Program-made: the position numbers and the translations under genes
Assembly: GCA_964586785.1 (NCBI GenBank)
Contig: CAZPHS010000008.1
Span: 14,942-78,941 of the forward strand
DNA length: 64,000 nucleotides
Reading direction: 5' to 3'
Origin: SZUA-584 sp041656035
Lineage (GTDB): Bacteria > Bacillota > Clostridia > Christensenellales > SZUA-584
In this document: one piece after another, positions 33,557 through 42,535 of the stretch
How positions within the stretch are numbered: the stretch's first letter is position 1
How the letters are laid out: every line of letters begins with the position of its first letter
Notes under the pieces: model-generated
The model's database searches: none
What the model saw: the letters and a program-made list of their open reading frames with translations, nothing else
Told to the model about the DNA's origin: nothing

Positions 33557-34803
33557 ACCACTTCGCCTCCCGCCCTTACAATTTCGTATTCGTCGCGCTC
33601 GCCATTTTTAACGGCTACGCCTTCTATTATGCCTACCAGAGCAAGGCTTGCGACAAGGGACGTGCCGCCCGCGCTGATAAACGGCAGCGTTATTCCCGTT
33701 AGCGGTATCAATTTTATTACGCCGCCGATTATAATAAAAGACTGCAGGGAAAGCATACACGTCGCTCCAAACACCAGCAGGGCGTCAAAGCGCGTCTCGG
33801 CGTTCAGCGCGATAATAAGCCCGCGTATAATAAACACAAGGTATGCCAATATAGTAACAATGCCGAAAATGATTCCGAATTCTTCGCAGATGACCGCAAA
33901 TATAAAATCGCTCGTGTTTACCGGAATCGCGTCCGGATAACCAAGCCCAAGCCCCGCGCCGAAAAGGCCTCCGGAAGCGATTGCCATAAGCCCCTGAACA
34001 ATCTGGTAACCCTGCGTACGGTGATACATCCACGGGTTCTGCCATATCTCCACCCTTGTTCGCACGTGTGAAAACAGGTGATAGCTCGCGAAAGCGCCTG
34101 CAGATAATACGCCAAGTCCGGCAAATGTCAAAAACGTCCGTCCGGTTCCGGCGAAAAACATTACAAGAAATGTTCCCGCGTACAGCAGCGCGCCGCCTAA
34201 ATCGTTGGAAAGCACAAGCGTAAAAACACATAAAGCGGTGAATACGGCATAACAGACAATAGCGGGAGCGGGACGCCGTTCGGCAAAAAAGTATGCCGAA
34301 ACTATAATAAACATAACCTTTGCAATCTCGCTCGGCTGAAACGAAAACTGTCCTATGTAAACCCAATTGCGCGCCCCTCCTATTGTGCGCGCAAACAATA
34401 ATGTGGATATCAAAAGCCCAAGCACAGCCGCCATCAACAGATAATTTAATCTGCCGAAATCGCTCGCGCGCTTTATTACAACCACCGTTATAAAAAGCAC
34501 AACAGTTCCAAGCGCCAGCCATATTAGTTGACGCACCGCGATATCAATATTAAGCCTTGCCAGCGTAACCAACCCTATGCTTGTTAGGAAGTAACAGATA
34601 ACAAGCGTTATCCTGTCTATGTGCCTGAATATAAGCGCCGCAAGATTATATGAAATAAGTATCAGAAACGCGAAGCCAAGCCCGAACAACGCCATACCTA
34701 TATCAAAGCCGTCGTTTTTAAATGCCAGAAGAAAGGACGCCGAAAGGGAAAACATAATAATCAACGCCAGCAGAGCGCCCGCCCCTCTTCTTTCCAGTAT
34801 CAT
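33553..34803 (-). CDS. FtsW/RodA/SpoVE-family peptidoglycan glycosyltransferase
   Basis: A 416-residue membrane protein with about ten to twelve helices. SEDS motifs include the FQPSEIAKVMFI loop, NDLGGALLYAGTF, YQIVQGLMAIASGGLFGAGLGLG and FISAGGTSLVASLALVGI. SEDS proteins polymerise lipid II with a class B PBP, here encoded just downstream. The ATG follows the FHA gene without a gap, with GAGGACG upstream. Whether it serves division, elongation or spores is unclear. Confidence 0.93.
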   Translation of the reverse strand: MILERRGAGALLALIIMFSLSASFLLAFKNDGFDIGMALFGLGFAFLILISYNLAALIFRHIDRITLVICYFLTSIGLVTLARLNIDIAVRQLIWLALGTVVLFITVVVIKRASDFGRLNYLLMAAVLGLLISTLLFARTIGGARNWVYIGQFSFQPSEIAKVMFIIVSAYFFAERRPAPAIVCYAVFTALCVFTLVLSNDLGGALLYAGTFLVMFFAGTGRTFLTFAGLGVLSAGAFASYHLFSHVRTRVEIWQNPWMYHRTQGYQIVQGLMAIASGGLFGAGLGLGYPDAIPVNTSDFIFAVICEEFGIIFGIVTILAYLVFIIRGLIIALNAETRFDALLVFGATCMLSLQSFIIIGGVIKLIPLTGITLPFISAGGTSLVASLALVGIIEGVAVKNGERDEYEIVRAGGEVV

Positions 34804-35250
34804 TTATTCGTCCTCTTTCAAATGTACTTCCGTGACAACATTGCCTATACATAATATATCCATACTGTAAAGGCGCGCGCGATTCTCCACATTGCGTCCG
34901 CTTATAGATATATCGCCTTTATCCAAGCGTTCAAGGTATACCGCGCCCGACAGCGCTTTGTGAATCTTGGCATGTTCTTTATAGACGCTGCGATCAGCGA
35001 ACATAATATCGCAGCGCTTAGAGCGTCCAAGCAGGTTTATCTCCATAAGGGGCACATTCTCGCCAATAATATCTTTCGGTCCCGATATGACGGATAGGTA
35101 ACCTATGCTGCTTTGCGCCACATTCATAACATAACGCTTATCCTTATATTCCTTTATTGATATGCCCGCGACTCCAAAAAGTATTATGACTGCCGCAAAC
35201 ATAAACCAATAGCGCAAAGCCAGCGCGGCCGCTTCATAAATGCCCTGCAA
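34804..35250 (-). CDS. Membrane-anchored FHA-domain protein
   Basis: A 148-residue protein with one N-terminal membrane helix (YWFMFAAVIILFGVAGI) and a C-terminal FHA domain (LLGRSKRCDIMFADRSVYKEHAKI, hallmark GRS...S..H). FHA domains bind phosphothreonine, so a Ser/Thr kinase signal to the FtsW/PBP pair downstream is inferred. The start is probably TTG at 35250, spaced well from GAGGTGAT; a GTG at 35259 is an alternative that is too close to the ribosome site. It is the first gene of the FHA-FtsW-PBP-uvrC cluster. The bases 35251-35394 show nothing definite. Confidence 0.85.
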   Translation of the reverse strand: MQGIYEAAALALRYWFMFAAVIILFGVAGISIKEYKDKRYVMNVAQSSIGYLSVISGPKDIIGENVPLMEINLLGRSKRCDIMFADRSVYKEHAKIHKALSGAVYLERLDKGDISISGRNVENRARLYSMDILCIGNVVTEVHLKEDE

Positions 35251-35394
35251 AAGTATCACCTCTCAACATAAACATTGTATCATATTTTAAGTTATCTTAT
35301 CCCCTTAAGTTTAGCTGTGTATAATTTATCCAGCCTACGGCTTGTACGATTATTCTTAAAAATACGGCAGTTTGCGCTTGTTTGTTTTTGCCGC

Positions 35395-35832
35395 TTAAAA
35401 TAGCTCCACCACTCCGCAGCCAATGCGTTCTCCGGCGTCTCCCGCCGGCTGTGAAGTGTAATCGTCCCTGTCCCCGTGGACTATTACCGTCTTTCCTATA
35501 ATATCCCTGACCTCAAATCGGGTTGTAATAAATGTAAGCCACGCTTCCCCCGAATCAGTGGCAATAAGCATAGGGAAATCGCCCGCGTGAAGAGGATGCG
35601 GCAATCCCTCCGGATTGTAGTGTCCCCCCGCGCTTTTAAAATCAGGCGGCACGCAGCTGTCCCCCTCATGCAAATGAAAACCGTAAAAGCCCGTGTCGTT
35701 CTCCGGCAGCCCGCTTACCTGCGCCTCAACATGCACTCCAAAATGCGTTTCGGTAAATATAACCGTCCCTTCAAGATTGGGCGCGTTCCCTTCCCCCTCA
35801 ATTACGGCTATTGCCCGGTATCTGCCTTTCAT
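35395..35832 (-). CDS. Cu/Zn superoxide dismutase family protein, apparently cytoplasmic
   Basis: A 145-residue SOD_Cu family protein. Copper and zinc ligands are visible: GFHLHEGDSC, GGHYNPEG, PHPLHAGDFP and VHGDRDD, and the pair of Cys for the disulfide (GDSC, IGCGV) with the active-site Arg (GERIGCG). There is no signal peptide, unlike most bacterial members. The ATG at 35832 follows AGGGGGA; an upstream frame is open but lacks a ribosome site. A Cu/Zn enzyme is uncommon in anaerobic Clostridia and suggests acquired oxygen defence. Confidence 0.88.
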   Translation of the reverse strand: MKGRYRAIAVIEGEGNAPNLEGTVIFTETHFGVHVEAQVSGLPENDTGFYGFHLHEGDSCVPPDFKSAGGHYNPEGLPHPLHAGDFPMLIATDSGEAWLTFITTRFEVRDIIGKTVIVHGDRDDYTSQPAGDAGERIGCGVVELF

Positions 35833-35915
35833 AATTATCCCCCTAATCGATATGTATTCGGAATAATATATTCTTCGCGCGCGCTTATTGTTACCCGCCA
35901 AGCCGCCGCGCCGGT

Positions 35916-35944
35916 TTGACAAAGCACCCCGCCTGCTATATCAT
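35916..35944 (+). promoter_or_regulatory. Promoter of the CarD-family gene
   Basis: TTGACA (35916-35921), a 17-base spacer and TATCAT (35939-35944) are followed by AGAGG and the ATG at 35963. Confidence 0.75.
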
Positions 35945-35962
35945 ATCTGTAGAGGTAGTAAA

Positions 35963-36439
35963 ATGTTTAAGGCGGGAGACAAAATTTCATACCCTATGCA
36001 CGGCGCGGGATATATTGAAGCCGTGGAGGAGCGGCTTTTTCTCAGCGAGAAAAAGAAATACTACGTTCTCCGCTTTTCCGAGGGCGATATTAAGGTTCAT
36101 GTACCGGTCGATAACGCGGAAAACGCGGGGCTTCGCTGTATTATATCCGCCGCCGAATACAAGCGTGTTATGGACACTTTCAGCACGGGCGAAGATATAG
36201 AAGAATCGTCTAACTGGAACCGGCGCAACCGCGAAAATCTTGAAAAAATGAAATCAGGCGATGTTTTTGAAATCGCTACCGTAATAAAAAGCCTGCTAAA
36301 ACGCGAAACATTAAAAAGCCTGTCTTCCAGCGAAAAGAAAATGCTGAACACTTCGCTGCAGATACTTGTTTCGGAACTGGCGCTCGCAAGCAATAAGACA
36401 GATGAAGAATTAAGAAATGCAATTCTTAGCACAACATAA
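35963..36439 (+). CDS. CarD family transcriptional regulator
   Basis: A 158-residue protein with an N-terminal CarD/TRCF RNA-polymerase interaction domain (FKAGDKISYPMHGAGYIEAVEE) and a helical C-terminal domain. CarD family members bind the beta subunit and stabilise open complexes at rRNA and other promoters. The ATG at 35963 follows AGAGGTAG. It is followed 78 bases on by the PIN/TRAM gene. The divergent SOD gene starts 130 bases upstream. Confidence 0.9.
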   Translation: MFKAGDKISYPMHGAGYIEAVEERLFLSEKKKYYVLRFSEGDIKVHVPVDNAENAGLRCIISAAEYKRVMDTFSTGEDIEESSNWNRRNRENLEKMKSGDVFEIATVIKSLLKRETLKSLSSSEKKMLNTSLQILVSELALASNKTDEELRNAILSTT

Positions 36440-36517
36440 ACATAACTTGTTTTTGCATACGGCGAAAAGACGGAGCCGCTGCGGAATAATATACATTAAT
36501 TTATTTTGAGGTGATTG

Positions 36518-37609
36518 ATGGGCAGGAATATTGCGCGTTTTTTTATTATTCTGGTTGGTTTGTTTGTCGGCCCCGGCATTATAGCGCTTGTTTTTGAACT
36601 GCTGGCGAAGCTTAATAATACCGAGGCTTATAAACTTTTGCCCGAGTATCTTAACCTTCTCGTTTTTATAAGCGCGGGAATACTATCTGGTATTATTTTT
36701 CTGTTTTTATCAAAACCTCTCGTGGCGTTTGCCTTTAAATCGGCAAAAGACGCGGACAAAAAGATATCCAAACTGCCCCCGAATATTGTAATACCCGCTG
36801 TTATAGGCCTTATACTGGGCCTTGTAGTCGCTTATTTTCTCTCTTCCTTAATAAACAGCTTTATATTGCTCCCGTGGATAGCCGGTATTATCAATGTGCT
36901 TATTTATATAATAAGCGTTTATCTTGGAATGTCGATTTTCATAAGATACCGCTCTAATTTTTCGGATATTTTCCGAAGGCACAAGGAAAGCGAGGAAAAA
37001 GATAAAGGCCTTGATATTGCCCGCCCTAAGCTGCTTGATACCAGTGTGATAATAGACGGCCGGATATTTGATATCTGCAACACCGGAATAATTGAAGGCG
37101 CGTTGATTATCCCCGAATTTGTTCTTGACGAACTGCGCCATATTGCGGATTCGTCCGATGATTTAAAGAGAAACCGCGGACGCAGGGGGCTTGATATATT
37201 GAAACGAATACAAAACGAGCTTGATTTGCCCGTCCGTATAATACACGCGGATATGCAGGAGTCTTTGGATGTGGATTCTAAGCTGCTGTTGCTCGCAAAG
37301 GAGTTAGGCGGCATAGTGGTAACCAATGATTATAACCTTAACAAGGTTGCAAGCGTTAAAGGTATGCGAGTATTAAATATCAATGAGCTTTCCAACGCTG
37401 TAAAGCCCGTTATGCTTCCGGGCGAAGAAATGAACGTGACCGTTGTTAAAGACGGTAAAGAGCCCGGCCAAGGCATAGCATACCTTGACGACGGAACAAT
37501 GATTGTGGTTGACGGGGGACAAAAAGAACATAACAAACCGATAAGCGTTATTGTTACCAGCGTAATTCAAACCGCCGCCGGCAGAATGATTTTCGCGAAA
37601 ATGAAATAG
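36518..37609 (+). CDS. PIN/TRAM-domain membrane protein (YacL family)
   Basis: A 363-residue protein with four N-terminal membrane helices (to about residue 145), a PIN nuclease-like domain (LLDTSVIIDGRIFDI, FVLDELRHIADSSD, VVTNDYNLNKVA) with acidic metal residues, and a C-terminal TRAM domain (GQGIAYLDDGTMIVVDGG). YacL-type proteins lie near carD in many firmicutes, but their RNA target is unknown. The ATG at 36518 is preferred to the TTG three bases upstream; GAGG precedes both. The neighbours ispD and ispF, common in other firmicutes, are absent. Confidence 0.92.
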   Translation: MGRNIARFFIILVGLFVGPGIIALVFELLAKLNNTEAYKLLPEYLNLLVFISAGILSGIIFLFLSKPLVAFAFKSAKDADKKISKLPPNIVIPAVIGLILGLVVAYFLSSLINSFILLPWIAGIINVLIYIISVYLGMSIFIRYRSNFSDIFRRHKESEEKDKGLDIARPKLLDTSVIIDGRIFDICNTGIIEGALIIPEFVLDELRHIADSSDDLKRNRGRRGLDILKRIQNELDLPVRIIHADMQESLDVDSKLLLLAKELGGIVVTNDYNLNKVASVKGMRVLNINELSNAVKPVMLPGEEMNVTVVKDGKEPGQGIAYLDDGTMIVVDGGQKEHNKPISVIVTSVIQTAAGRMIFAKMK

Positions 37610-37616
37610 TTATTAA

Positions 37617-37650
37617 AACAAACCCCGCGTTTAATACGGGATTTGTTGTT
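37617..37650. terminator. Stem-loop between convergent yacL-like gene and spoVG
   Basis: ACAAACCCCG pairs imperfectly with CGGGATTTGT over a 9-base loop, followed by TGTT. It is probably a weak bidirectional terminator. Confidence 0.55.
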
Positions 37651-37681
37651 ACGATTTACTTAGCGTTTAACCGCTTTAGGC

Positions 37682-37966
37682 TCACATCGGGAAAGAAGCA
37701 TAGCTTTCATCTTCCGGCAAGCTTTCAAACTTCTCAAGAATGGCTGTCTGCAGCATTGTTCTGGCTTCGGAGTTTATAGGATGAGCGATATCCTTATATT
37801 CTCCGTTTGGCGTTCTTCTTGAGGGCATTGCAATAAAGTATCCGTTTTGCCCTTCAATAATCTTCATGTCGTGTATTGCAAACATGTCGTCAAAAGTTAC
37901 GGATACCACTGCTTTGAGTTTACCCATAGTATCAATTCGTCTTATTCGGATGTCTGTTATATCCAT
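37682..37966 (-). CDS. spoVG: Septation regulator SpoVG
   Basis: A 94-residue SpoVG protein, with MDITDIRIRRID, VSVTFDDMFAIHDMKIIEG and FIAMPSRRTPNGEYKDIAHPI. SpoVG binds DNA or RNA and affects spore septation and other processes. The ATG at 37966 follows AGGAGG at six bases. A candidate sigma-H promoter lies upstream. The gene is single and divergent from tyrS. Confidence 0.96.
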   Translation of the reverse strand: MDITDIRIRRIDTMGKLKAVVSVTFDDMFAIHDMKIIEGQNGYFIAMPSRRTPNGEYKDIAHPINSEARTMLQTAILEKFESLPEDESYASFPM

Positions 37967-38005
37967 TTGCAACCTCCTTGGCGTAAGCGATTGTGTACTT
38001 GTTAA

Positions 38006-38032
38006 AATTCGCTATAGGTGTATGTTTTTCCT
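38006..38032 (-). promoter_or_regulatory. Candidate sigma-H promoter of spoVG
   Basis: On the minus strand AGGAAAA (38026-38032), a 15-base spacer and GAATT (38006-38010) resemble the known sigma-H promoter of Bacillus spoVG, whose spacer is about one base shorter. Confidence 0.4.
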
Positions 38033-38117
38033 GCTTTTGGGCTGCAATTTATGCAATAATGTTAGCTTTTTTAAGTATTTCTGCGCATTTTCTGCAATGC
38101 CGCCCCTTCCGTTTCCC

Positions 38118-38146
38118 TTGCAACTGCCTAAGCGAGTAGGTATAAT
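38118..38146 (+). promoter_or_regulatory. tyrS promoter
   Basis: TTGCAA (38118-38123), a 17-base spacer and TATAAT (38141-38146) lie 36 bases before the ATG. There is no room for a T-box leader, so tRNA-dependent antitermination is not expected. Confidence 0.7.
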
Positions 38147-38181
38147 ACAATACATAACACAAAAGCGGGAGACAAATTATT

Positions 38182-39396
38182 ATGAGAAATGTATACGACG
38201 TTCTTATGGAAAGAGGCTTTATTAAACAAGTTACGCATGAGGGCTTGTTTGAGCTTTTAGGCAAAAAGAGCGTTACATTCTATATAGGCTTCGACCCTAC
38301 CGCGGACAGCCTGCACGTTGGGCATTATGTACAGCTTATGGCTATGGCGCACATGCAGCGCGCCGGGCATCGCCCCATCGCGCTTATCGGCGGCGGCACC
38401 ACAATGATTGGAGACCCTTCCGGCAAAGCCGACCTTAGAAAAATGCTCGGCATAGAGGATATAAATAATAACGCGTTAAGGTTTAAAAAACAAATAAGCC
38501 GGTTTTTAGATTTTGGCGAGAATAAAGCGCTTATGGTAAATAACGCCGACTGGCTTTTGCGTTTAAACTACGTCGAGTTTTTGCGCGACATAGGCGTTCA
38601 TTTTTCCGTTAACCGTATGCTTACCGCCGAGTGTTATAAAAACCGTATGGAAAAAGGCTTAACATTTCTTGAGTTTAACTATATGCTCATGCAGGCATAT
38701 GATTTTCTTGTACTCAATAAACAGTACGGATGCGGCCTGCAGCTTGGGGGAGACGACCAGTGGTCAAATATTCTCGCGGGCGCCGACCTTATACGGAGAA
38801 AGGAGCGGCGCGAAGCTTACGGAATGACGTTCTCACTGCTGCTTACCGGCGACGGACGCAAGATGGGCAAAACGGAAAGAGGAGCCGTATGGCTCGACCC
38901 TGATAAAACCTCACCGTTTGATTTTTATCAGTACTGGCGTAATATAGCCGACGCAGATGTTGAGAAGTGCTTATTGCTGTTGACGTTTCTGCCGGTTGCC
39001 GACATTAAGCGGCTCTGCGAACACACCGACGAGCGTATAAACGCCGCTAAAGTTACTTTGGCTTACGAGGTTACCGCGCAGGTACACGGCGCCGATGAGG
39101 CGGACAAAGCCAAGGCGGCAGCCGAGGCACTTTTTGAAGGCGGCGAACAAAAAGGCTCCGTACCGACTACGGTCATATATGATATCGCCGATATGAAGCT
39201 TATCGACCTGCTGCGGGAATGCGGGCTTACGGCGTCGCGCGGCGAAGGCAGAAGGCTTATAATACAAGGCGGCGTCGCGATAAACGGCAATAAGGTGAAT
39301 GACGAGTTTCTTACCGTAACGGATTCGCTTTTTGAGGACGGCGAAATGCTCATAAAAAAAGGAAAGAAAATATATCATAGGGTGGTTATCGGTTAA
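38182..39396 (+). CDS. tyrS: Tyrosyl-tRNA synthetase
   Basis: A 404-residue class I synthetase. The HIGH motif appears as HVGH (SLHVGHYVQL), tyrosine-binding residues as FNYMLMQAYDF and GGDDQWSNI, the KMSKS loop as KMGKTERGAVWLD, and a C-terminal S4 RNA-binding domain is present (LLRECGLTASRGEGRRLI). The length is normal. GGGAG precedes the ATG. It is followed closely by the YigZ-family gene. It charges tRNA-Tyr. Confidence 0.97.
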   Translation: MRNVYDVLMERGFIKQVTHEGLFELLGKKSVTFYIGFDPTADSLHVGHYVQLMAMAHMQRAGHRPIALIGGGTTMIGDPSGKADLRKMLGIEDINNNALRFKKQISRFLDFGENKALMVNNADWLLRLNYVEFLRDIGVHFSVNRMLTAECYKNRMEKGLTFLEFNYMLMQAYDFLVLNKQYGCGLQLGGDDQWSNILAGADLIRRKERREAYGMTFSLLLTGDGRKMGKTERGAVWLDPDKTSPFDFYQYWRNIADADVEKCLLLLTFLPVADIKRLCEHTDERINAAKVTLAYEVTAQVHGADEADKAKAAAEALFEGGEQKGSVPTTVIYDIADMKLIDLLRECGLTASRGEGRRLIIQGGVAINGNKVNDEFLTVTDSLFEDGEMLIKKGKKIYHRVVIG

Positions 39397-39432
39397 AGCG
39401 GGCGCGTATACACATTATTGTTATATATAATT

Positions 39433-40047
39433 ATGGTTACTATAAAAGGGACGGCCGAAGGTTTAATTACGGTAAAAAAATCGCGCTTTTTGGGGCTGGC
39501 GTGCCGCGCGGAAACGGAAGCGGATGCGCTGCAAGTTATTGAAGAGCGCAAAAGACGGCATCGTGACGCGCGTCATAACTGTTTTGCGTGGATTTTGGAA
39601 AACGGAGAAATGCGCTATACTGACGACGGCGAGCCTCAGGGCACCGCCGGAATTCCTATACTTGAGGTAATAAAAAATTCCGGACTTACCGACGCGCTTG
39701 TTATTGTAACGCGCTATTTTGGGGGCACGCTTCTGGGAGCGCCCGGTTTGGCGCGCGCCTACGCACAATGCGCCTCTCAAACTTTAGCGTCGGCCGCCAA
39801 AATCCGTATAACGGCATACAACGCGTACGACTGTGTGTTCGATTTCGCAACATTTTCACGCGCTCAATTCCCGCTTTGCGCGGCGGGCTGCATAATTGAC
39901 GAGATAACTTACGGCGGCGATGTGCGCGCAAAACTATATATCTCGCCGGAAAAAAGCGAAATTATATTAAAACAAATAGGCGATTTAACGTCCGGACGAA
40001 CCGTGCCGATTCCTGCGGGAACAAAACGCATAACGTCGAACGTTTAA
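39433..40047 (+). CDS. YigZ/IMPACT family protein
   Basis: A 204-residue protein of the YigZ/UPF0029 (IMPACT) family, with KKSRFLGLACRAETEADALQ, RHRDARHNCFAW, the motif DDGEPQGTAGIPIL and VTRYFGGTLLGAPGLARAY. The family is linked to proline-related or ribosome-associated functions but its reaction is uncertain. The ATG at 39433 is chosen because the conserved N-terminus starts there; no ribosome site is obvious and a TTG lies 15 bases upstream. It follows tyrS after 36 bases and may be read through from it. Confidence 0.88.
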   Translation: MVTIKGTAEGLITVKKSRFLGLACRAETEADALQVIEERKRRHRDARHNCFAWILENGEMRYTDDGEPQGTAGIPILEVIKNSGLTDALVIVTRYFGGTLLGAPGLARAYAQCASQTLASAAKIRITAYNAYDCVFDFATFSRAQFPLCAAGCIIDEITYGGDVRAKLYISPEKSEIILKQIGDLTSGRTVPIPAGTKRITSNV

Positions 40048-40089
40048 GTTTGCCCGTACCGCTTTGTTTATATCGCGAATACGTACCTT

Positions 40090-41628
40090 TTAATAGCCGC
40101 GGCTTTTCGGCGTAAAGTTATAGCCTTCCTTATCCCAAACGCTAAGCCAGCCCCTAAGCTTTTCTAAAAAGGCTTCGTTATTTAATGTTTTTGCCAGCAT
40201 ACCTATCAATTGCTCGGTAATTTCTGACGTGTTTCCGCCTGCCATCACTTTCCTTATCGCCCATATGCCTTCAAGCTCGCTTTTAGTCAGCAGCAATTCT
40301 TCACGGCGGGTGCTCGATTTGTGCAAATCAATCGCCGGAAAAATACGCCTTTCGGAAAGCTTGCGGTCAAGATGGATCTCCATGTTGCCCGTACCTTTAA
40401 ATTCTTCGTATATAATCTCATCCATACGTGAGCCGGTGTCAATAAGAGCGGTTGCGATTATGGTAAGGCTTCCGCCGAATTCTATGTTTCGGGCGGCGCC
40501 GAAAAAACGTTTTGGTTTATATAACGAGCCCGGGTCAAGGCCGCCGGAAAGTGTTCTGCCCGTAGGCGGTATTATCAAGTTGTATGCGCGGGCAAGCCTT
40601 GTAATGCTGTCCAGCAAAACAACAACATCCTTCCCCTGCTCCACAAGACGCTTTGCCCTCTCTATAACCATTTCCGAAACGCGGGTGTGATTTTCGGGCT
40701 TTTCGTCAAATGTGGAATAAACCACTTCGCCTTTTGTGGAGCGCTGCATATCAGTGACCTCTTCGGGGCGCTCGTCAATAAGCAGCACTATAAGGCTCAC
40801 ATCGGGATGATTGGCCGTTATGCTGTTGGCGATTTTTTTAAGCATAATGGTTTTGCCGGCCTTAGGCGGCGAAACTATAAGACCTCTTTGGCCTTTTCCT
40901 ATAGGGGATATTAGGTCTATAAGCCTTATCGCGAGGTCTCTTGCGACATCCGGACGTTCAAGCGTTAATCGTTTATTCGGATGTATAGGAGTTAATTCTT
41001 CGAAGGGTCTGCGCGTTAAGCATTTTTCAACCGTGTCATCGTTCACCTGCTCTATAAAGAGCAAAGCGTTGAGTTTTTCGGCGTCTTTCGCCGGACGGGT
41101 TTTGCCTTTTACCCTATCGCCTGTCTTTAAATTAAACTTGCGTATCTGCGCCATAGAAACATATACGTCTTTATTGCCCGGCAGATAATTCTCGCTGCGA
41201 AGAAAACCGTAACCTTCGGGCAGAACCTCTAATATGCCGAGCGCGTCGCCGCAGTCGCCTTTATTCAGAAGCTCGTTAACCGCGTCGTTGCCCAAAACGT
41301 ATTCAATAATTTTCTTTTCCTCACCGTCAGGCTTATCATCCGCGGCGGTATCGCGGCTGTCGATAACATCCTGCTGATACATTGGAATATTGCCCTCTTC
41401 CGCCTCATTTTCGTCATAATAATCGTACTCTTCGCTATAATCGTATTTGGGTGTTATCTCTTCTTGAGTTTTTGGCGCGGGCTGCCCGCCGCGCGACTGC
41501 CTGTCAAGTTCAAACAGCATATCTAAAAGCTCGCCCTTCCGGTATTTGGTGACGGACTTAACACCGGCCATTTTTGCGATTTCACGCAAATCCATCAAGC
41601 TTTTCTGTTTGAGTAAGCTGATATCCAA
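40090..41628 (-). CDS. rho: Transcription termination factor Rho
   Basis: A 512-residue Rho protein. The N-terminal RNA-binding region has LLKQKSLMDLREIAKMAGV and an acidic insert (DYSEEYDYYDENEAEEGN), then a cold-shock-like domain. The ATPase domain has the Walker A SPPKAGKTIMLKK and VLLIDERPEEVTDMQR. The N-terminus begins at a TTG (41628) with AAAGGAG at good spacing; an upstream open frame reaching 41718 lacks a ribosome site. The acidic insert is longer than in Escherichia coli Rho. Rho terminates untranslated and antisense RNA. 41629-41924 holds no other gene. Confidence 0.95.
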   Translation of the reverse strand: MDISLLKQKSLMDLREIAKMAGVKSVTKYRKGELLDMLFELDRQSRGGQPAPKTQEEITPKYDYSEEYDYYDENEAEEGNIPMYQQDVIDSRDTAADDKPDGEEKKIIEYVLGNDAVNELLNKGDCGDALGILEVLPEGYGFLRSENYLPGNKDVYVSMAQIRKFNLKTGDRVKGKTRPAKDAEKLNALLFIEQVNDDTVEKCLTRRPFEELTPIHPNKRLTLERPDVARDLAIRLIDLISPIGKGQRGLIVSPPKAGKTIMLKKIANSITANHPDVSLIVLLIDERPEEVTDMQRSTKGEVVYSTFDEKPENHTRVSEMVIERAKRLVEQGKDVVVLLDSITRLARAYNLIIPPTGRTLSGGLDPGSLYKPKRFFGAARNIEFGGSLTIIATALIDTGSRMDEIIYEEFKGTGNMEIHLDRKLSERRIFPAIDLHKSSTRREELLLTKSELEGIWAIRKVMAGGNTSEITEQLIGMLAKTLNNEAFLEKLRGWLSVWDKEGYNFTPKSRGY

Positions 41629-41924
41629 AATAAATTCTCCTTTTTCAAAATAAAAAATTAAAACCAGACACAGTAATAACGCATACCCGACAAAATTAAT
41701 ATAAATACTGGGAATCAACGTACTAAAAGAAATTCCGGCCGTTTAGACTATACCCATTATATTATTTCGCCTCTTGTATTGTCAATAGTGTAAGACGCCA
41801 TACGACAATAATACTTATTTTATGCGCAAAGCCAACAAACGCTTTTTGTTCTTTAACGAATTCGCATACTTTTATAGGGTGTACGGAATAATAAAAATAA
41901 TGATAAAAATTAAGGAGGACTGCA

Positions 41925-42095
41925 ATGATAGGGCGAGGAACACAATTAATAAAATGCACTGTGGATTCGTGCCGTTACCACGATAGAGGTGATAAGTGCC
42001 AGCTTTCAAGCATTCATGTGAGCCCAATTTCCGGCGATGCGCAAACATCCGAAGACAGCATGTGCCAAAGCTTCTTAAGGAAGGGTTATAAATGA
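41925..42095 (+). CDS. DUF1540 small Cys-rich protein
   Basis: A 56-residue protein, MIGRGTQLIKCTVDSCRYH and onward, with Cys in C-x4-C, C near QLSS, and C near the end (SMCQSF). This is the DUF1540 pattern (a probable zinc-binding domain often found in spore-forming firmicutes). AAGGAGG lies just before the ATG. Its TGA overlaps the ATG of the next DUF1540 gene by 4 bases, so the two are probably co-translated. The function is unknown. Confidence 0.82.
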   Translation: MIGRGTQLIKCTVDSCRYHDRGDKCQLSSIHVSPISGDAQTSEDSMCQSFLRKGYK

Positions 42096-42406
42096 GACCG
42101 CTTAAATGCGGCGCCGCCGACTGCGCGTATAATAAAAACGAGCGCTGCGGCGCCAATACAATACTTATCAGCATAGCTTCGGATGAAACCTTTTGCGATA
42201 CTTACACTAAAAACGACAGTTATATAGCGTCTGCGAATTTGGCTGATACGGAATTCGGCGAGGAGCCTTTAAAATCGCCCCGCATTAAATGCAATGTTTC
42301 GCAGTGTGTTTATAACAAATCATTCAGGTGCCGCGCAAGCAAAGTGCAGATAGACGACCCGCATGATGAGATGATATGCAACTGCCTTACATATCATTCA
42401 AAATAA
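42092..42406 (+). CDS. Double DUF1540 Cys-rich protein
   Basis: A 104-residue protein holding two DUF1540 domains: LKCGAADCAYNKNERCGAN with FCDTY, then IKCNVSQCVYNKSFRCRAS with ICNCLTY. It overlaps the preceding single-domain gene by 4 bases. Eight or more conserved Cys suggest metal binding. The function is unknown; a sporulation or envelope link is only inferred from family distribution. Confidence 0.82.
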   Translation: MRPLKCGAADCAYNKNERCGANTILISIASDETFCDTYTKNDSYIASANLADTEFGEEPLKSPRIKCNVSQCVYNKSFRCRASKVQIDDPHDEMICNCLTYHSK

Positions 42407-42425
42407 AAGTTTATCAGTATACCGG

Positions 42426-42453
42426 AAGAGCCGCAACACTGGCTGCGGCTCTT
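42426..42453. terminator. Terminator-like hairpin after the DUF1540 genes
   Basis: AAGAGCCGCA (42426-42435) pairs perfectly with TGCGGCTCTT (42444-42453). The following T run is poor (CTTGCCTTT), so efficiency is doubtful. It could also stop transcripts arriving from the riboswitch on the other strand. Confidence 0.55.
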
Positions 42454-42460
42454 CTTGCCT

Positions 42461-42535
42461 TTACATAACGGGGGGGTTGAAATGCGCAGACTGGTCTGCA
42501 CAATGCGGTGATATATACTTGATAATCGTTTTCAT
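42461..42535 (-). CDS. Possible 24-residue ORF downstream of the riboswitch
   Basis: The minus strand has an ATG at 42535 after GGGCGGAC, encoding MKTIIKYISPHCADQSAHF and five more residues, then TAA. It is the only small frame with any ribosome-site-like sequence downstream of the c-di-GMP riboswitch. There is no family match I recognise. It may be chance. Confidence 0.2.
   Translation of the reverse strand: MKTIIKYISPHCADQSAHFNPPVM

Noticed and set aside
38147..38181. T-box leader of tyrS
   Set aside because: The promoter lies only 36 bases before the start codon, leaving no room for a T-box.
41629..41718. N-terminal membrane extension of Rho
   Set aside because: The added residues look hydrophobic, but the only ribosome site (AAAGGAG) lies after them and fits the TTG at 41628.
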